A stretch of DNA of 11,895 nt, from assembly GCA_002307215.1 (NCBI GenBank), contig DBTU01000051.1, positions 1 through 11,895 on the forward strand. The letters are read 5' to 3'. A program made the translations under genes and the position numbers. Below are positions 6,142-11,895 of this stretch, piece by piece. Source of the stretch: Lachnoclostridium sp. UBA1308. GTDB taxonomy: Bacteria; Bacillota; Clostridia; Lachnospirales; Lachnospiraceae. Positions within the stretch are counted from its first letter, which is position 1. Each line of letters begins with the position of its first letter. The notes beneath the pieces were generated by a model that was not told where the DNA came from, did no database searches, and saw only the letters and a program-made list of their open reading frames with translations.

Positions 6142-6873
6142 ATGCAGGGCTATTTTGATATACATAATCATATCCTCCCCGGTGTGGATGACGGAGCTGA
6201 GGACATGGATGAAACACGCCGGATGCTTTTGATCGCTTATGAAGAAGGTATCCGTTGTATTGTCGCAACTCCTCATTTTGTAGCCGGAAGAAGTAATATA
6301 TCTGTTGCAAAACTGATTGACATCTGCGGTGAGGTTAACCGCATTGCTGAAAGTTTGGCAGAAGAATTTCATGTACTTCTTGGCAACGAACTGTTCTATA
6401 GTACCGAAATGATTGAAGCGTTGAAACGCGGAGACGCATTGACTATTGCCGGTACACGGTATGTTTTAGTGGAATTTCTGATTGATTCTTCCTATAAGGA
6501 AATAAGGAACGGATTGAGTAACTGTATATATGCAGGCTACATTCCGATATTGGCTCACGCGGAACGGTATCATTGTCTTGTAAAAACGCCCTCTCTGGTT
6601 GATAAATTAATCAAACATGGAGTGTATATACAGATTAATTTTCATTATATCAGAGGTGGTTATTTTGATTCGAAAGTCCGCTTTTGCCATAGGCTCCTTA
6701 AAAATAATCAGGTACATTTCTTAGGTACAGATGCGCACGGGGCATATCAGAGAATACCGCGTGCAAAGGACAGTATAAATTATTTGAAAAAAAAATATAG
6801 TGAAAGCACAGTAAAACAATTGCTATGGGACAATCCAATGACATTGTTGAAAAACAAACACATTAATATGTAA
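6142..6873 (+). CDS. cpsB: Tyrosine-protein phosphatase, PHP family (CpsB/YwqE-like)
   Basis: A 243-residue metal-dependent phosphatase of the PHP fold that removes phosphate from the tyrosine tail of the capsule kinase. Metal ligands are visible in DIHNHILPGVDDGA (H8, H10, D16/D17), ATPH (42-45, H45), GNE (81-83, E83), AHAERY (138-143, H139) and GTDAHG (195-200, D197, H199). Length equals that of pneumococcal CpsB. The start ATG is preceded by AGGAAGG at 7 nt. It is the first gene after the sigma-A-like promoter and lies 16 nt before cpsC. It is cytoplasmic with no membrane segment. The phosphatase-first order with C and D next is typical of Gram-positive capsule loci. Confidence 0.92.
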   Translation: MQGYFDIHNHILPGVDDGAEDMDETRRMLLIAYEEGIRCIVATPHFVAGRSNISVAKLIDICGEVNRIAESLAEEFHVLLGNELFYSTEMIEALKRGDALTIAGTRYVLVEFLIDSSYKEIRNGLSNCIYAGYIPILAHAERYHCLVKTPSLVDKLIKHGVYIQINFHYIRGGYFDSKVRFCHRLLKNNQVHFLGTDAHGAYQRIPRAKDSINYLKKKYSESTVKQLLWDNPMTLLKNKHINM

Positions 6874-6889
6874 GGCAAGGAGAAAAGAG

Positions 6890-7648
6890 ATGGAAGAAAC
6901 AAATCAGGCGGCGGGTGAAATTGATATTAAGGAGATTTTCTATTTACTGCTCCATAAAATTTGGCTCATAGTACTGGCTACTATAGCCGGAGCAGTTGTT
7001 TCATGGGTAATCAGCAATTATCTGATTCAACCTATATATACCTCCACTGCTAAGGTATACGTCATCAATCAACAGGAAAAGTCCAGTTTGACCTTGTCAG
7101 ATCTTCAATCGGGAGCGCAGCTGACGAAGGATTATATGATTTTAGTCAAAAGTCGGCCGGTTATGGAACAGGTTATCAAAGATTTGAATTTACAAATGAC
7201 AAGTGACAAATTATCCGAGCAAATCAGTGTGAGCACACCCGAAGACACAAGAATTCTCGAAATTTCGGCCAAGCATTCTGATCCGACAATAGCCAAGGAA
7301 TTGGCGGATTCCATAGCAGAGGTCTCGGCAGAACGTATGATAGTCATCATGGGAATTGAGAAGGTTAATGTCATGGAATATGGCAATCTACCAACGGAAC
7401 CCACGAGTCCTAATGTAAGCAAAAATGCTATTCTTGGAGGGCTGGCAGGAGCCATTCTGGTTGGTCTTATATTGATTCTTATCAATTTGGCGAATGATTC
7501 TATCCGGACAACAGATGATATAGAGAAGTATCTTAGTATTACAGCACTGGGTATGCTACCTCTGGAAGAAAGCATTCGGAATGCTTCACAAAAAAATACC
7601 ATGGGATTCAAACTGTTCAGAAGAAAAAGAAAAGCCCGGGCAGCTTAA
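6890..7648 (+). CDS. cpsC: Polysaccharide co-polymerase / kinase activator (Wzz-CpsC family)
   Basis: A 252-residue membrane protein that sets polymer length and activates the partner BY-kinase. Two membrane segments are seen, about residues 24-44 and 180-200, enclosing an extracellular domain of roughly 135 residues. The first begins in the DIKEIFYLLLHKIW motif typical of Wzz/CpsC N-termini, and a proline-bearing NLPTEPTSPNVSKN stretch precedes the second, as is usual in the family. The tail of about 50 residues is cytosolic and very basic at its end (FRRKRKAR); it would dock the separate kinase. There is no kinase domain of its own, the normal split in Firmicutes. AAGGAG precedes the ATG at 7 nt. 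A small CCCGG/CCGGG repeat (7635-7654) spans the stop codon. Confidence 0.9.
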   Translation: MEETNQAAGEIDIKEIFYLLLHKIWLIVLATIAGAVVSWVISNYLIQPIYTSTAKVYVINQQEKSSLTLSDLQSGAQLTKDYMILVKSRPVMEQVIKDLNLQMTSDKLSEQISVSTPEDTRILEISAKHSDPTIAKELADSIAEVSAERMIVIMGIEKVNVMEYGNLPTEPTSPNVSKNAILGGLAGAILVGLILILINLANDSIRTTDDIEKYLSITALGMLPLEESIRNASQKNTMGFKLFRRKRKARAA

Positions 7649-7677
7649 GCCGGGAAAGATTGGAGTGGAAGAACATC

Positions 7678-8373
7678 ATGCAGATTAATCTGGAATCAAT
7701 TCATAAGTTAAATTTTAGAAGTAATGAAGCTTATAAACAGATCAGAACGAATATACAATTTTGCGGAAGTAATGTAAGAATCATATGTATTACGAGTAGT
7801 ATACCGGGTGAAGGGAAATCAAGTGTTTCTTTCAATCTGGCGGTATCAATTGCTGACAGCGGTAAAAAAGTATTATTTATTGATGCAGATCTTAGAAAAT
7901 CGGTTATAATAGGACGCTTAAAACCGGATCAAGCGGTATCGGGGCTGACACATTATCTTTCCGGAATGAGTGCTTTAAGGGAAATACTTTGCGAAACCAA
8001 CATTCCAAATCTGGAAATGGCATTCACTGGGCCAATTCCGCCTAATCCTGCGGAATTGTTAGGAAATAAATATTTCAGCGAGATGCTTGAAACACTTCGG
8101 AAGGAATATGATTATATCATTGTAGATACACCGCCGCTGGGTAGCGTTATTGATAGCGCCATAGTAGCGAGACTGTGTGATGGAGTTGTATTAGTAATTG
8201 AATCGAACGCTGTAAGTTATAAGTTTATACAAAGAGTAAAAAAGCAGCTTGAGCAAGGAGATTGTAAAATACTAGGAGCGGTACTTAACAAAGTTGATGT
8301 TAAGAAAGGATCCTACCAGTATTATGGTAAGAAATATAAACGATACAACAGTGAATACTATGCCGTATATTAA
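7678..8373 (+). CDS. cpsD: Capsular BY-kinase (CpsD-like tyrosine autokinase)
   Basis: A 231-residue cytosolic tyrosine autokinase that works with the CpsC tail. Walker A is SIPGEGKS (41-48), Walker A' is VLFIDADLRK (65-74) and Walker B is YIIVDTPP (146-153). EAYKQIR (17-23) fits the EX2(R/K)X2R ring-forming motif. The C-terminus is a tyrosine cluster, eight Tyr in the last 19 residues (213, 215, 216, 220, 223, 227, 228, 231), the autophosphorylation sites reversed by CpsB. I start at ATG 7678, with GGAAG 6 nt upstream; an in-frame TTG at 7660 lacks a ribosome site. It follows cpsC by 29 nt. Confidence 0.92.
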   Translation: MQINLESIHKLNFRSNEAYKQIRTNIQFCGSNVRIICITSSIPGEGKSSVSFNLAVSIADSGKKVLFIDADLRKSVIIGRLKPDQAVSGLTHYLSGMSALREILCETNIPNLEMAFTGPIPPNPAELLGNKYFSEMLETLRKEYDYIIVDTPPLGSVIDSAIVARLCDGVVLVIESNAVSYKFIQRVKKQLEQGDCKILGAVLNKVDVKKGSYQYYGKKYKRYNSEYYAVY

Positions 8374-8406
8374 AATAAAGCATAGATTTTATACAGAAAG
8401 AATACC

Positions 8407-8419
8407 CTGCTGAAAGCAG
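8407..8419 (+). other. Small hairpin in the cpsD downstream gap
   Basis: CTGCT, a GAA loop and AGCAG form a 5-bp stem 33 nt after the cpsD stop codon. No T-tract follows, so it is not a standard terminator. It might separate mRNA segments or trim expression of the downstream genes. The rest of the 118-nt gap (8374-8491) shows no convincing promoter. Confidence 0.3.
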
Positions 8420-8491
8420 AATCAAAGTACACAGACTTAGAAAAAACAAAAGCTGGATAATTTGGTTAACGTATAAAGTGAGGGTTATATA

Positions 8492-9223
8492 TTGATTGTG
8501 AACTATGGAAAAAAAATAAAAGAAAAAAAGATATCTCAGAAGAGTACGATGCCGCCCGTGTTATCAGTCATTTTAGTTGCCGTTTTAATATGCTTTATTG
8601 TGATTGCAAAAGGGTTGACGCGCGGTGACAGTGCCGAGGCCACTGTTCCGGTATTGTCGGCTGGTACGTTGTCCAATGCATCCGAACAAATTGAGCCGGA
8701 GCAGGATGTTTTGACAATGCTTAGGGAAGTATTACATCCGTCAGAACGGGTAGGCCAAGCAGGTCGTAAGGAAAAACAAGCCACCATATATTATGAAATT
8801 CTAAAAAATTATCTTTCCGGAGACGGAATCGAACTGACAAATCAGCAGGCGAAAATGATTGATGATAATATAGTCAGTATTCATGAAATTCTGACAAATG
8901 AGGAGAAGGTGGATTACACACAGTTGTCTTACGATGGCAAAAGGGTAGTATTCTACCTGCTGAAGCAAATTTATGATATCTGCGGACTGCAGCTCACGGG
9001 TAATATGGAAGATAACATTGAAACAATCACGCAGCAGTCAGGAATAATCTTATATAACAATAATTTAGCAGGTGATCAGTCGAATCTTCAGATAGACGCA
9101 TTGATTATTATATTACTGCTTCTTGTTATATTGTTCATCATCTGCCTGTTGATTGCCCGAAAACATCAATTATTTAATAAGGAAGAGAAACGTGATGGAT
9201 TTGATGAAGAAAGATTCGCCTAA
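8492..9223 (+). CDS. Unrecognised two-TM membrane protein of the polysaccharide operon
   Basis: A 243-residue protein I do not recognise. The N-terminus is short and basic (YGKKIKEKKISQK), then a membrane segment at about 21-41, an external region of about 160 residues, a second very hydrophobic segment at about 202-222 and a charged tail of about 20 residues. The predicted topology is both ends inside with a large outer loop. The loop starts with a low-complexity Ser/Thr/Ala/Glu stretch (43-72), then a mixed charged, probably helical region. The architecture recalls a co-polymerase (CpsC) but no Wzz motif is visible. The start is a TTG: AGGG lies 7 nt before it, and no ATG is available nearby. 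Its 3' end overlaps the sugar transferase gene by 29 nt, showing tight coupling to priming of polymer synthesis. Confidence 0.75.
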   Translation: MIVNYGKKIKEKKISQKSTMPPVLSVILVAVLICFIVIAKGLTRGDSAEATVPVLSAGTLSNASEQIEPEQDVLTMLREVLHPSERVGQAGRKEKQATIYYEILKNYLSGDGIELTNQQAKMIDDNIVSIHEILTNEEKVDYTQLSYDGKRVVFYLLKQIYDICGLQLTGNMEDNIETITQQSGIILYNNNLAGDQSNLQIDALIIILLLLVILFIICLLIARKHQLFNKEEKRDGFDEERFA

Positions 9224-10616
9224 TAAATATCTTATGTTAACCGATGTTTGCGGTATTGTCATATCGTTTCTTATCACAATTTGGATACGATATGGTAGCT
9301 TAATCGGTGATCATTTTGGAATGGACGTTTATGGAACAGCACTGGTCATAATTGTTTCATTATATATAGTTGTTTATTATTTATATGATACTTACAGTAA
9401 ATTCTTTAAAAGAGGCTTTTTGGAAGAAATGATTGCTGTCATAAAGGTGAACGTATTGCTTGCTGTAACCATCACGACGGTACTGTTTATTCTACAAGAA
9501 GGGGCCTCATATTCCAGAATATTCTTCCTGTGCTTCTTTTTACTGAATATTCTGATTACTTATATTGCAAGACAATACCTAAAGGTTTTGCTGCTTGCAG
9601 TATACAAGAAAAGCACATCAAGTGCCAAAATTATGATTTTAACAACAGTTAATCAAGCGAAGAAGCTGCTCAGGCGGCTGAGGAGTGAAAATAACTGGGA
9701 ATACCAGGTCGTTTATCTGACGATTCTTGATGCGGATATCATCGGTGAAAAAATTGATGGTATTGAGGTAAAAGCAGATGTCTCCTGCATGTACGAAATT
9801 GCAAAAAGAGAAGCGCTTGATGGTGTATTCATACACATTCCCAGTGATATTCCGGTTGATTTAGATCTGGAAGAGATAATTATGGAGTTTCAAGAAATGG
9901 GAGTGACCGTAGATTTGAGCATTAATACCTTTGGTCTGCAAATTAATGAAAAAATTGTAAGGGAAATGGGCGGATACCATGTGGTTACCTTTAGTACAAA
10001 GCTTTTCAATGAAGGACAGATGGTGCTAAAGCGTATAATTGACTTGATTGGTGGATTCATTGGGTGTATGATTACTTTACTACTGATGATTTTTATCGCA
10101 CCTGCAATCATGATAGAATCTCCGGGACCGATATTCTTTTCGCAAGTAAGGATAGGTAGGAACGGAAGGCGTTTTAGGATATATAAATTTAGGTCTATGT
10201 ATATGGATGCAGAGATTCAAAAGCAGAAACTGCTGTCATTAAATGAGATGAATGGTTTAATGTTTAAAATGAAGGATGATCCCAGAGTGACGAAGGTTGG
10301 TAATTTTATTCGAAAAACCAGTCTGGATGAATTCCCTCAGTTTTTTAATGTACTGAAGGGGGATATGAGTCTTGTCGGAACGCGCCCGCCGACCGAAGCA
10401 GAATTTATTCAATACGAGAGTAGACATAAACGCAGACTTACCTTAAAGGCCGGAATCACCGGCTTATGGCAGGTGAGTGGCAGAAATAATATCACGGACT
10501 TTGAGGATGTCGTAAGACTTGATCTGGATTATATCGATAACTGGTCCTTTATTATGGATGTAAAGATTTTGTTTAAGACCATTGGGGTGGTATTGTTTCG
10601 GAAAGGATCAAGGTAA
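9195..10616 (+). CDS. Undecaprenyl-phosphate sugar-1-phosphate transferase (initiating enzyme)
   Basis: A 473-residue polyprenyl glycosylphosphotransferase that moves a sugar-1-phosphate from a nucleotide sugar to undecaprenyl phosphate, the first step of repeat-unit assembly. The N-terminal half has about four membrane helices (roughly 13-32, 46-64, 80-100, 108-127) and then a cytosolic Rossmann-like domain (about 145-245). The catalytic sugar transferase domain (from about 275) shows KRIIDLIGG, a hydrophobic segment (about 288-306), ESPGPIFFSQVRIG, YKFRSM (330-335), the SLDEFPQ acid pair D378-E379, GTRPPT (395-400) and GITGLWQVSGR (420-430). I use ATG 9195 rather than 9153 because GGAAGAG lies 7 nt upstream and the 9153 start would lie deep inside the preceding gene. 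The sugar donor cannot be read from sequence. Confidence 0.93.
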   Translation: MDLMKKDSPNKYLMLTDVCGIVISFLITIWIRYGSLIGDHFGMDVYGTALVIIVSLYIVVYYLYDTYSKFFKRGFLEEMIAVIKVNVLLAVTITTVLFILQEGASYSRIFFLCFFLLNILITYIARQYLKVLLLAVYKKSTSSAKIMILTTVNQAKKLLRRLRSENNWEYQVVYLTILDADIIGEKIDGIEVKADVSCMYEIAKREALDGVFIHIPSDIPVDLDLEEIIMEFQEMGVTVDLSINTFGLQINEKIVREMGGYHVVTFSTKLFNEGQMVLKRIIDLIGGFIGCMITLLLMIFIAPAIMIESPGPIFFSQVRIGRNGRRFRIYKFRSMYMDAEIQKQKLLSLNEMNGLMFKMKDDPRVTKVGNFIRKTSLDEFPQFFNVLKGDMSLVGTRPPTEAEFIQYESRHKRRLTLKAGITGLWQVSGRNNITDFEDVVRLDLDYIDNWSFIMDVKILFKTIGVVLFRKGSR

Positions 10617-10622
10617 AAAGTT

Positions 10623-11723
10623 ATGGAACCAAAGAAGAAAAGATTCTTTAAAAGAAGAATGGTAATCATACTTACCGTTGTTTTATCTATTATAATATTA
10701 TTGGTTGCGGTGATAGGACTGCTTCTGCACAGCTATATTAATAAAATGAATCTTGTACCGGATGGTGACAATCCTGTACAGGCTACCAATGAAATTCCAA
10801 CGCTTGTGCCTGAGCCGGATGAAGTAGATCCGAATGCACAGGACTCTCCGAAGAGTGATATTGATACTTTGGAAGATAATATAAAAAATAATTTGGAAGA
10901 GAAAAGCAGTCCCATCATATATAATAAAAATGTATACAATATATTGCTGATCGGAAGTGACACCAGAGAATCAGGAGGCTTTGGCCGGTCGGATGTTATG
11001 ATTTTGATCTCAATTAATAAAAAATCCAAAGAAATTATTGTTACATCATTTCTTAGGGATATATATCTTCAGATTCCGGGAAAAAAGAATAATAGATTGA
11101 ATGCAGCATATGCCTTTGGCGGTGCTGATTTACTGATGGATACGCTGGAACAGAATTTTAAGATTAAGATTGATCAATATGCTTCCTTTGATTTTTATAC
11201 CTTTATTGATGTTGTTGATGCTATCGGTGGAGTAACTATTGATGTAACCGAAGATGAAATTCCGGTTATGAATTCATATCTGGCAGAGATTAACAAGCTG
11301 CTTGGGGATGAAGAAGGAGCTGATTATCTGGATACACCCGGTTCTTTACTGCTCAATGGAAAGCAGGCCTTAGCTTATTCAAGAAATCGGTATGTGGGTA
11401 ATGGCGATTTTGCAAGGACAGAAAGGCAGAGGAAGGTGATTGAACAGATATTTTTAAAGGGAAAAGGTCTTAATATCATAAAACTCAAGGGATTGCTTGA
11501 TGTAGTATTACCGGATATTACCACGAACCTTTCAGAAGGCGAAATTTTCACATTCCTATTATCTGCACCTTCTTATATGAAATATGACAGGTTGCAGTGG
11601 TCTATACCGGAGAGCGGAACATATAAAAATATGACAATTAATAAAATGGCTGTCCTAGGAATTGATTTTGAAGAAAACATCAAGGATTTACAGACTAAAA
11701 TATATGGTGAGGCATCGGAATAA
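10623..11723 (+). CDS. LytR-CpsA-Psr (LCP) family wall-polymer ligase
   Basis: A 366-residue membrane-anchored enzyme of the family that transfers lipid-linked polymers to peptidoglycan. After a basic N-terminus there is one membrane helix (about 13-36), an acidic, proline-containing external linker (about 45-100), then the LCP domain (about 104-276). Family landmarks are NILLIGSDTRE (106-116), GFGRSDVMI (119-127), TSFLRDIYLQIPG (141-153), RLNAAYAFGG (158-167) and YSRNRYVGNGDFARTERQR (252-270), which supply the conserved Asp and Arg residues that bind pyrophosphate lipid. A C-terminal region of about 90 residues follows. The gene starts 6 nt after the sugar transferase stop, with a modest AAGG site. 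Position in the operon suggests it anchors the polymer made here. Confidence 0.93.
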   Translation: MEPKKKRFFKRRMVIILTVVLSIIILLVAVIGLLLHSYINKMNLVPDGDNPVQATNEIPTLVPEPDEVDPNAQDSPKSDIDTLEDNIKNNLEEKSSPIIYNKNVYNILLIGSDTRESGGFGRSDVMILISINKKSKEIIVTSFLRDIYLQIPGKKNNRLNAAYAFGGADLLMDTLEQNFKIKIDQYASFDFYTFIDVVDAIGGVTIDVTEDEIPVMNSYLAEINKLLGDEEGADYLDTPGSLLLNGKQALAYSRNRYVGNGDFARTERQRKVIEQIFLKGKGLNIIKLKGLLDVVLPDITTNLSEGEIFTFLLSAPSYMKYDRLQWSIPESGTYKNMTINKMAVLGIDFEENIKDLQTKIYGEASE

Positions 11724-11739
11724 GGGATAAACTGTTGCA

Positions 11740-11893
11740 GTTCAGCCTGGCAGGGATCGTGAAATGACCGGGAAAGAAATGTTTCCATATAGGAGCCGCT
11801 TCCGCTAAGTTGCATTACGTAATTCGTATGCAAATACTCCTATACGGAAATCATTTTTTCCCAGTCCGGATATATTTTTTTTGAAGGCTGAAC
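11740..11893 (-). repeat. Structured dispersed repeat, right copy (apparently complete)
   Basis: This is the reverse-orientation partner of the repeat at 1-149. It is a nested palindrome: outermost 9-bp ends GTTCAGCCT (11740-11748) and AGGCTGAAC (11885-11893), then GGGAAA/TTTCCC and AAATG/CATTT, then a 14-pair stem (11782-11795 with 11837-11850) around GGAG/CTCC, and an inner TTGCAT/ATGCAA arm closed by ACG/CGT with a short AATTA loop. Between inner arm and outer stem lies an unpaired tract matching CTWAGCGGRAGCGG in both copies. Read on the minus strand the 14-pair stem is complete with one G-U; on the plus strand that pair is A-C. No transposase is present. The right flank ends at the window edge, so a target duplication cannot be tested. 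Confidence 0.75.
11768..11882 (+). terminator. Possible terminator formed by the right repeat copy
   Basis: On the plus strand the long hairpin of the repeat closes with GGGAAA (11770-11775) against TTTCCC (11857-11862) and CCGG against CCGG (11866-11869), then ATATA and eight Ts (11875-11882). The loop part is large and internally paired. This could end the polysaccharide transcript 150 nt after the LCP gene, but the stem is not directly adjacent to the T-run, so the call is tentative. Confidence 0.35.
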
Positions 11894-11895
11894 GT

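Noticed and set aside
7132..7611. Long open frame on the minus strand inside cpsC, and similar frames elsewhere
   Set aside because: They lie opposite well-identified genes, have no ribosome sites and show no recognisable domains; treated as shadows.
8407..8419. Intrinsic terminator after cpsD
   Set aside because: The stem is only 5 bp and no T-run follows; the downstream genes belong to the same pathway and no strong promoter is visible in the gap.
11730..11742. Hairpin AACTG-TTG-CAGTT after the LCP gene as terminator
   Set aside because: A 5-bp stem with a 3-nt loop and no T-tract; its right half overlaps the end of the repeat.
1..11895. CRISPR array, tRNA, prophage or transposase
   Set aside because: Both strands were scanned by eye; no regularly spaced repeats, cloverleaf, integrase or transposase motif was seen.

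Overview
The window looks like chromosomal DNA of a low-GC, Gram-positive, endospore-forming anaerobe of the Clostridia. A Lachnospiraceae-type host is my best guess, inferred from gene content and style rather than from a database match. Supporting signs are dipicolinate synthase genes (dpaA/dpaB, needed for spore-core DPA), a Gram-positive split capsule tyrosine-kinase module, AT-rich spacers and strong AGGAG-type ribosome binding sites.

Layout. (1) Positions 1-149 hold most of one copy of a structured repeat; the window edge cuts it. (2) 203-2030, plus strand: a two-gene unit with a small radical SAM protein and an LD-carboxypeptidase/MccF-like S66 peptidase. (3) 2031-2280: the gap between convergent genes, dominated by a GC-rich palindrome with arms of about 42 bp. 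(4) 2281-5802, minus strand: glutamine-dependent asparagine synthetase, preceded (upstream on its own strand) by the dpaA-dpaB pair; a branched, palindromic spacer separates dpaB from asnB. (5) 5803-6141: a divergent control region with a candidate mother-cell sigma promoter for dpaAB, a good sigma-A-type promoter for the rightward operon, and an 8-bp inverted repeat beside its -35 box. (6) 6142-11723, plus strand: the start of an exopolysaccharide/capsule operon. It encodes a PHP-type tyrosine phosphatase (CpsB), a chain-length co-polymerase/kinase activator (CpsC), a BY-kinase (CpsD), an unrecognised two-TM membrane protein, a polyprenyl-phosphate sugar-1-phosphate transferase (initiating enzyme) and an LCP-family ligase. 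No Wzx, Wzy or further glycosyltransferase lies in the window. (7) 11740-11893: a second, apparently complete copy of the edge repeat, in the opposite orientation.

How the parts work together. CpsB, CpsC and CpsD form the usual phosphotyrosine control circuit for polymer synthesis. The sugar transferase starts the lipid-linked repeat unit, and the LCP protein can attach finished polymer to the wall. DpaA and DpaB make dipicolinate in the mother cell during sporulation. AsnB supplies asparagine.

The least explained material is non-coding. The two inverted edge repeats (about 150 nt) share a nested fold in which stems are kept while bases change, and the 110-nt palindrome at 2137-2246 pairs almost without a break when read as plus-strand RNA. 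No tRNA, rRNA, CRISPR array, transposase or phage gene was seen.
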